From Moritella sp. 5 (GTDB taxonomy: Bacteria; Pseudomonadota; Gammaproteobacteria; Enterobacterales; Moritellaceae), in contig NZ_CP056122.1 of NCBI RefSeq assembly GCF_018219455.1, positions 1,612,001-1,676,000 of the forward strand: 64,000 nucleotides of DNA. The letters run 5' to 3'. Each line of letters begins with the position of its first letter. The stretch's first letter is position 1. Shown one piece after another: positions 58,725 through 64,000 of the stretch. The notes beneath the pieces were generated by a model. That model made no database searches, was not told where the DNA came from, and saw nothing but the letters and a program-made list of their open reading frames with translations. Made by a program: the position numbers and the translations under genes.

Positions 58725-59858
58725 ATGAAAAACCACCAAGGCCTTGCTTTTCTCTTTGGGTTGTCAATATTGTTACTGCAAGGTTGTGGTCAGCCTGCAT
58801 CAGTAGCAAATAAAGCAGAAGCTAAACCTGAGCCTGTCGCAGAAGTTGTTACCGAAAAACGAGATTACGTAACCCAGCATAACTACATTAGCTATGATGA
58901 CGAAAGTTACCCGTTGGGTATGCCCCAGTACAATGTTTATAAAGCTAGAGAATGGCCGCGTGAAGACTTGGACAATGCAGCGTCATACGACCAACCTCGC
59001 TTGCAGTTCTTCTGGGATAATGGCAATTCACGAAAAATGAAAAATGATACCTATGAAAAGCGTGAAAAAATCTGGAGCATGAAGCTTGATGGGACCGATT
59101 TACGCTTAGTCACAGACGATTTTATCGGAGCAAGTATAGGAACATTACGCCGTTCACCAAACAATCGTTATTTAGCTTATGCTCATCATGCTGCCGATGG
59201 TCTCTATAAAGTGTTATTTGATTTAAAAACCCAAGAGTCAATAATATTAGGAAAAGGAATGAGGTTGCCCATTTTAGTCTGGGCCGAAGACAGCAGTTAC
59301 CTGTATTACTCCAATGGGCGTCGATATATTAAGTATACTCTGGCGACGAAAAAGAAAGAGGCTGTGGATATCGATTTATCACCGCAGACCGTGATATATG
59401 ACGGTCTGCGTGTTGTTGTATTAGATCGTTGCGTGAATGTATACAGAGAATCCGACAATAAGAAACTTTATGGCATTGCAACTATGCAAGATAAGTCAGT
59501 CCCTAATCAAACTGCTATCTATAAAGACAAAGCTATCAGTGCTAACGGCAAATATGTATGGGTTAAAAATCGTTATAATAAAGTATTTATTGATGTCGAG
59601 AATAAGACTTGGCTTGCTGTTGATAATCAGGGCACGGATAAGTGGCAGTTTAATCATACTGGCAATATTAGTGTGAACGGAGATGAGTATCAAGAAGGAT
59701 CGGGGCGAATTAGTATGTCTTCTCAGGATAAACAAGGAAATAAGCTAGCCTATACCCATTGGTCAGTTATTAACACAGGGCGTAGTGCTCGACTTTCTAA
59801 TGTTTACAATGCATTTGCCAATGGTGGTCGTTTCTTTATTGAGGCTGCTAAGTCATGA
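58725..59858 (+). CDS. beta-propeller (PD40/TolB-like) lipoprotein, paralogue A
   Basis: 377 residues. Signal peptide with lipobox LLQG-Cys21, then a linker (KAEAKPEPVAEVV). The body has blades of the WD40-like PD40 kind: KIWSMKLDGTDLRLVTDDF followed by IGTLRRSPNNRYLAYA, later LPILVWAEDSSYLYYSNG and AISANGKYVWVKN. Periplasmic, lipid-anchored. It is about 80 percent identical by eye to the paralogue at 60399; the two differ most around residues 225-265. Its place next to large putative effectors suggests an immunity or receptor role (inference). Confidence 0.88.
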   Translation: MKNHQGLAFLFGLSILLLQGCGQPASVANKAEAKPEPVAEVVTEKRDYVTQHNYISYDDESYPLGMPQYNVYKAREWPREDLDNAASYDQPRLQFFWDNGNSRKMKNDTYEKREKIWSMKLDGTDLRLVTDDFIGASIGTLRRSPNNRYLAYAHHAADGLYKVLFDLKTQESIILGKGMRLPILVWAEDSSYLYYSNGRRYIKYTLATKKKEAVDIDLSPQTVIYDGLRVVVLDRCVNVYRESDNKKLYGIATMQDKSVPNQTAIYKDKAISANGKYVWVKNRYNKVFIDVENKTWLAVDNQGTDKWQFNHTGNISVNGDEYQEGSGRISMSSQDKQGNKLAYTHWSVINTGRSARLSNVYNAFANGGRFFIEAAKS

Positions 59859-59874
59859 TTGTTGAACCATTTAA

Positions 59875-60116
59875 ATGAAAAAGCATCAAGGTATTGTTTT
59901 GTTCTTTGGACTATCGATCTTGTTATTGCAAGGTTGATAGTCCAAAGTTGATAGTGCAGGGTTAATAGTGATGAAAAACCCATGTTATGGGGAACCAATG
60001 CCAAAGGGCGTTTGTATAGTTTAGGTGTGGGCACATCTTGTCATCAAAACGCGAATAGCCATAACACATTACGCCAAGCTGCGCCTTTATATGAACTTTG
60101 TAGGATGACGTCTTAA
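59875..60116 (+). pseudogene. fused remnant of lipoprotein start and OmpA-protein segment
   Basis: ATG 59875 opens a copy of the lipoprotein signal peptide (MKKHQGIVLFFGLSILLLQG), but the lipobox Cys codon is TGA (59935-59937). After a 12-bp inverted repeat, sequence homologous to the OmpA-domain gene begins (from about 59956). 75 nt (59970-60044) are identical to 61736-61810, followed by a diverging stretch that stays in frame and stops at TAA 60114-60116 (ending YELCRMTS). Over a kilobase of the two original genes is missing. It is a degraded copy of the module. Confidence 0.85.
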
Positions 60117-60187
60117 CTATTTGTTTATTTAGTGTTTAACGCTAAAATACGCTTGAACTAAACCCTAAAATTATTTATCATTTCTGT

Positions 60188-60275
60188 TGTAAACCAAATC
60201 GCTTCATTAAGTCTAATCAGCTTAACATCACTGCAACTCATTTAACGGCTAGGTTATGGAGATTGCATGAACATG
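60188..60275 (+). pseudogene. remnant leader and start of a second copy of the 576-aa gene
   Basis: Homologous to 56861-56940 including the ribosome-binding site (TATGGAGA) and an ATG at 60267, but the coding part is lost. About 95 bp later the lipoprotein B leader (AATGGAATTATTTAAATG) begins. So the adaptor-like gene was deleted from this copy. Confidence 0.75.
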
Positions 60276-60398
60276 CACCACATATCAATACTCTGCAATC
60301 CATCCCCAATTAAAACGCGGGCGGCTTTTCTGCACGTACTGTTTAATCACGTGACTTATCAAAATAAAAGTCAAAAACTAAATAATGGAATTATTTAA

Positions 60399-61529
60399 AT
60401 GAAAAAGCATCAAGGTATTGTTTTGCTCCTGGGGTTGTCAATGTTGTTACTGCAAGCTTGCGGTCAACCTTCACCAGCAGTGAATAAAACAGAGACTAAG
60501 CCCGAGCCTGTTGCAGAGGTCATCACCGAAAAGCGTGATTACGTGACTGAGCATAACTACATTACTTATGATGACGAAAGTCACCCATTGGGGATGCCTC
60601 AGTACAATGTTTACAAAGCCAAAGAATGGCCACGTGAAGATTTAGATAATGCAGAATCATACGACCAACCTCGCTTACAGTTCTTTTGGGATAACGGTAA
60701 TTCACGAAAAATGAAAAGCGATGCCTATGAAAAGCGTGAAAAAATCTGGAGCATGAAAATTGATGGTACCGATTTACGCTTAGTCACAGACGATTTTTCA
60801 GGAACAAGTATAGGGACATTACGTCGCTCACCAAATAATCGTTATTTGGCTTATACAAACAATGCTATCGCAGGGTTTAATAAAGTTTTATTTGATTTAA
60901 AAACCCAAGAGTCAATCATACTCGGTTCAAGCTCGACACTGCCAATTTTGGTCTGGGCTGAAGACAGCAGCTATTTGTATTATTCTAACGGGCGTGAATA
61001 CATTAAATATACCCTTGCAACGAAAAAGAAAGAGGCTGTTGATATTCGACTGACGCCACAAACGGTGATTTATGGCGGGAAAAGAATTGTTGTATCGGAT
61101 GCCGGAGTCGCTGTGTACAGAGAGTCGGATAATAAACGACTCTATGACATTCTCACTGAAGAGGACGATACAAAAACTGTAGAAGAGCGAATTTACAGAG
61201 AGCGTGCTATCAGTGCCAACGGTAAATACGCTTGGGCTAAAAACCGTTATCATAAAGTGTTTATTGATGTTGAGAATAAGACTTGGTTTGCGGTTGATAA
61301 TAAAGGTAAAGATAAATGGAAAATACACACCATGGAAAATATCAGTGTTAATGGTGATGAATATCAAGAAGGCGCGGCAAGAATTATCATGTACTCTCAA
61401 GATAAATCCGGTAATAAATTAAGTTATACAAGCTGGTCGGTCATTAAAACGGGTCGTAGTGCTCGATTATCTAATGTTTACAATGCATTCGCCAATAATG
61501 GTCGTTTTTTTACTAAGGAGGGTAAATAA
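60399..61529 (+). CDS. beta-propeller (PD40/TolB-like) lipoprotein, paralogue B
   Basis: 376 residues. Lipobox LLQA-Cys21; the same propeller motifs as paralogue A (KIWSMKIDGTDLRLVTDDF, IGTLRRSPNNRYLAYT, LPILVWAEDSSYLYYSNG). The region after YRESDNK is diverged (RLYDILTEEDDTKTVEER against KLYGIATMQDKSVPNQTA), while the flanks are near-identical, a pattern expected if that face determines partner specificity. The stop overlaps the ATG of the next gene (TAATG), so expression of the two is coupled. Confidence 0.88.
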   Translation: MKKHQGIVLLLGLSMLLLQACGQPSPAVNKTETKPEPVAEVITEKRDYVTEHNYITYDDESHPLGMPQYNVYKAKEWPREDLDNAESYDQPRLQFFWDNGNSRKMKSDAYEKREKIWSMKIDGTDLRLVTDDFSGTSIGTLRRSPNNRYLAYTNNAIAGFNKVLFDLKTQESIILGSSSTLPILVWAEDSSYLYYSNGREYIKYTLATKKKEAVDIRLTPQTVIYGGKRIVVSDAGVAVYRESDNKRLYDILTEEDDTKTVEERIYRERAISANGKYAWAKNRYHKVFIDVENKTWFAVDNKGKDKWKIHTMENISVNGDEYQEGAARIIMYSQDKSGNKLSYTSWSVIKTGRSARLSNVYNAFANNGRFFTKEGK

Positions 61530-64000
61530 TGGCAACATGTGAATCACTAGTGAAAGATTTAGGTCAGCCTGTTTATTTGTTTGGGGCAATGTTTAACTCT
61601 GAATTAATACAAGGTGAAAAAACTTACTTTTCACTAAATGAAGATAAAGATCATAGTAAAAATACAGCCCTGAAAAATGTCCGGCCATTGCCTTTTATTC
61701 CGGTTGCTGTAAACATCGCAAGCAAGGCTGATAGCGATGAAAAACCCATGTTATGGGGAACCAATGCCAAAGGGCGTTTGTATAGTTTAGGTGTGGGCAC
61801 ATCTTGTCATTCAGAGGTGAATAGTCATGACATATTACGTCAAGCAGCGCCTCTACACAGCATATCGGGCGACTATAAACTCACATTCCCGCCGTTATCA
61901 ATGCTTGTCGAGCTTGCATCATCAACAGCAAGTGTCGGTGATATATGCGGTAAATTAAAAAGTATGGCGAGTAAAATCACCAATGATGAAGGTGATGTTT
62001 ATAACTCGATGACTAAGGCGATCTCTTTTGCCACATCGACACTGGATTTGTCGCAACTAGCCCCGGCTTACAGGGCTAAACCTGGTGAGTTATTAACTGA
62101 AGCAAAGCAGAACTATAATGATTGGCTCTACAGCGTAAATGATATCGGTAAACCATTAACTGGCTTTTTGGTGCCCACGTTTAATTTTTGTGGTGTTGTG
62201 TTTTCAACCCCTGAGTATAAAAATGTTAACGTCTCTTTGCTGCGATTTAATGACAAATCCGAAGACCCTGAAACATTATTGGCGCAATCAACTGCAACAT
62301 TGAAAGAGGGAAAAAAGCGACCTTGTGCGTTATTACAAGTTGACCCCGAAACATTTGTCGATGGTATGTATACATTACGTATTGTATTTAATCGTCGTGA
62401 ATTGGGAGAAATGCCTGCATTTTTAGATGATGTAAAAAATGTTGTAAAGGAGCGAAATGAAGAAGGTTTGTTAATGTCTGTCACTTACGAACTTCGTGAA
62501 TACATCTCTTTAAGTCAAGTCGGCGCATTTGGAAAGTTAGCTGTTGTATGCGGTGACATGATCTCCCTTGAAGAATCCCTGATGAATCAATTCCCTGAAT
62601 ACATGACCGGATTGCAGCAGTACAAACAAGGGGAGGTAGACAAACTGGAAGCCGTGGGCAGCATAGCGGAAATGAGTGGTGCGATTTGGGAAATAGCAAA
62701 AAAATCAGGGCTTAATATTGCTGATACTGGGCTTAATATCGCGTTAGATCCTGATTCAAAAATGGATGCAATGGGAGCCCTTGCAAATACGCTCTGGTCG
62801 CAAGTCGATAAAAAAACCTTACCCGATGCCATGGTATCAGGTCTTGAATTTATGTTTGGCATATCATCGACCAAAGCGGCATTTGATGCACTGCAAGAGA
62901 TCCGTACCGCAGACACGCTAAACAAAGCAAGAATGCTTGGTGCCGGTGCATTGTTTCGTAATTATATCTTAAATACCAAAAAATTCATTGAGAATGTGGG
63001 TAACCCTATTCGAAATGGTCAATATGGAGTGTTGGCTAGTCGATTACCGAGAAGTTGGTTTCTTAACGGTGTAACCGGCTGGCGTCCAGCGTTATCGTCA
63101 CTCGGCTTTACAGGACTCAATGCGGTAAGTTCATTTTATGCCATGGCTGATTTAGCGGATAAAAACAAACAGCTCGAACTAGCTGAAAAGCTCACCAAAA
63201 AGCGTAAAGCAGAAGTAAATGATGTCGCTACTCATTACCTGAAACTTATTCCGGTTTGGAGCAAGCAACGCAAGTCTGGTGAAGATATATTACAAACACT
63301 ATTAGATAAAGTCACTGCAGAAAAAGCAAGCAGTGACGAAAACGTCTCATTATTCCAAGATGGGCGTGGCGCAGGGCTTAAACTGCTATTTAATTTTGAT
63401 GTCGGTATTGTTGAAGATAAAGGGTCCCTTGATTACCTAGAAGAACTTGCTGAAGTCATGAATGAACATCTAAATATAGAGATTGAGATCGAAGGACATA
63501 CTGACCAAAACGGCACTAGTGGTTATAACTTAAAACTTTCATTCGAGCGTGCTAACACCGTTGCAAATAAATTTAAGAATATTACTAAGTTCGGAGAGCG
63601 AGTCAAGGTCGCAGCTTACGGAGAGAGCAAAGTCATTGTGCAAGCCAGTGGTGATGATATTAATCGTGATAATCCCGCGTTGAAGAATAATCGCCGTGTT
63701 GAAGTCCGTATTTATGTATCAGAGTTAGCATTACGTTTACCGCCAAGTCGCAGTGGATTTCGAGCAATGGAGTTGACTCGACTTAGTGAAATGACCGCGC
63801 TTAACAGTGAACAGGCATTGGAAAGAGAGTTAGCGCTTGCTTTGTTTGAAAGTGCTGTTGGCGTTAGCTGTTTTATCCCAGGCCTTGCTGTTGGAGCAAA
63901 AGGGGTCTTGCTGGTAAAAGAAAGTACCGGTTTGATTAAATCCGCGAGTCAGGTATTAGATGCGACGTTATTGGATTATTACTTTAAGCAATCTAACGAC
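61529..64000 (+). CDS. large OmpA-domain protein, putative effector, 3' end outside window
   Basis: Open for 824 codons to the right edge. The start is firm: AAGGAGG 8 nt before ATG 61529 and a one-base overlap with lipoprotein B. No signal peptide. Residues 1-110 include PMLWGTNAKGRLYSLGVGTSC, the segment also found in the remnant at 59970. The middle (about 130-600) is largely helical with hydrophobic stretches around 470-530. Residues about 617-730 are an OmpA-like peptidoglycan-binding domain (LLFNFDVGIVEDKG, IEGHTDQNG at 654-662, NNRRVEVRIYV). After it come Ala/Val-rich, possibly membrane-active segments (ALFESAVGVSCFIPGLAVGAKGV). Lack of an export signal with a peptidoglycan-binding domain suggests delivery by a contact-dependent system such as T6SS (inference). 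Any C-terminal toxin domain would be off-window. Confidence 0.8.
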   Translation, partial: MATCESLVKDLGQPVYLFGAMFNSELIQGEKTYFSLNEDKDHSKNTALKNVRPLPFIPVAVNIASKADSDEKPMLWGTNAKGRLYSLGVGTSCHSEVNSHDILRQAAPLHSISGDYKLTFPPLSMLVELASSTASVGDICGKLKSMASKITNDEGDVYNSMTKAISFATSTLDLSQLAPAYRAKPGELLTEAKQNYNDWLYSVNDIGKPLTGFLVPTFNFCGVVFSTPEYKNVNVSLLRFNDKSEDPETLLAQSTATLKEGKKRPCALLQVDPETFVDGMYTLRIVFNRRELGEMPAFLDDVKNVVKERNEEGLLMSVTYELREYISLSQVGAFGKLAVVCGDMISLEESLMNQFPEYMTGLQQYKQGEVDKLEAVGSIAEMSGAIWEIAKKSGLNIADTGLNIALDPDSKMDAMGALANTLWSQVDKKTLPDAMVSGLEFMFGISSTKAAFDALQEIRTADTLNKARMLGAGALFRNYILNTKKFIENVGNPIRNGQYGVLASRLPRSWFLNGVTGWRPALSSLGFTGLNAVSSFYAMADLADKNKQLELAEKLTKKRKAEVNDVATHYLKLIPVWSKQRKSGEDILQTLLDKVTAEKASSDENVSLFQDGRGAGLKLLFNFDVGIVEDKGSLDYLEELAEVMNEHLNIEIEIEGHTDQNGTSGYNLKLSFERANTVANKFKNITKFGERVKVAAYGESKVIVQASGDDINRDNPALKNNRRVEVRIYVSELALRLPPSRSGFRAMELTRLSEMTALNSEQALERELALALFESAVGVSCFIPGLAVGAKGVLLVKESTGLIKSASQVLDATLLDYYFKQSND

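Noticed and set aside
56937-64000. Calling the right-hand region a type VI secretion cluster
   Set aside because: No vgrG, hcp, PAAR, tssB/C, tssM or clpV gene is present in the window; only motif-level hints support a link.

Overview
The window looks like the chromosome of a cold-water marine gammaproteobacterium. Moritella is my best guess, with Psychromonas, Shewanella and the Vibrionales as near relatives. The reasons are an A+T-rich genome, a Na+-driven flagellar motor gene (motY) beside rnt, an rnfABCDGE-nth block, satP, and a large tandem tRNA array. The assignment rests on gene content and protein resemblance only; no search was run.

Left part (1-30.9 kb), mostly housekeeping genes. 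dusC (cut by the left edge) is divergent from apt-dnaX-ybaB. dnaX carries an in-frame A AAA AAG slippery site with a -1 frame stop just downstream, so it should make both tau and gamma clamp-loader subunits. The usual dnaX-ybaB-recR run is split here: a methyltransferase gene and a four-gene cluster led by a free-standing J-domain protein, all on the opposite strand, lie between ybaB and recR. Then come sodB, a CGFS glutaredoxin (grxD), an NhaC-like antiporter, a YfiM-like protein, rnt/motY, an LtaS-like sulfatase-fold membrane protein, a glyoxalase, satP, apbE, mgtE, nth, the six-gene rnf operon (with an A/B-alternating repeat tail on RnfC) and a degenerate GGDEF-EAL protein. ApbE is the enzyme that flavinylates RnfG and RnfD.

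Middle (31.0-35.4 kb). Eleven tandem tRNA-Asn(GUU) genes on the minus strand are driven by one strong promoter with a G+C-rich discriminator. Three copies carry a compensated acceptor-stem base pair and alternate regularly with the standard form. An A+T-rich region with several DnaA-box-like sequences follows, then uvrB.

Right part (35.7-64 kb), accessory. A single 21-kb gene encodes a 7009-residue predicted lipoprotein. About 2726 non-repetitive residues with Ig-like segments are followed by 51 almost identical 84-residue Big_2-like Ig repeats (252 bp each). These show a higher-order 9-unit (2268 bp) periodicity. Downstream is a module of three gene types: a 576-aa cytoplasmic-type protein with a VasX_N-like segment, a beta-propeller (PD40-like) lipoprotein, and a large OmpA-domain protein running off the right edge. 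The module has been duplicated and partly destroyed. Remnants of a lipoprotein start, an OmpA-protein segment and the leader of the 576-aa gene lie between the two intact lipoprotein paralogues. This resembles a polymorphic effector/immunity locus, possibly linked to type VI secretion, but no secretion core gene is in the window.
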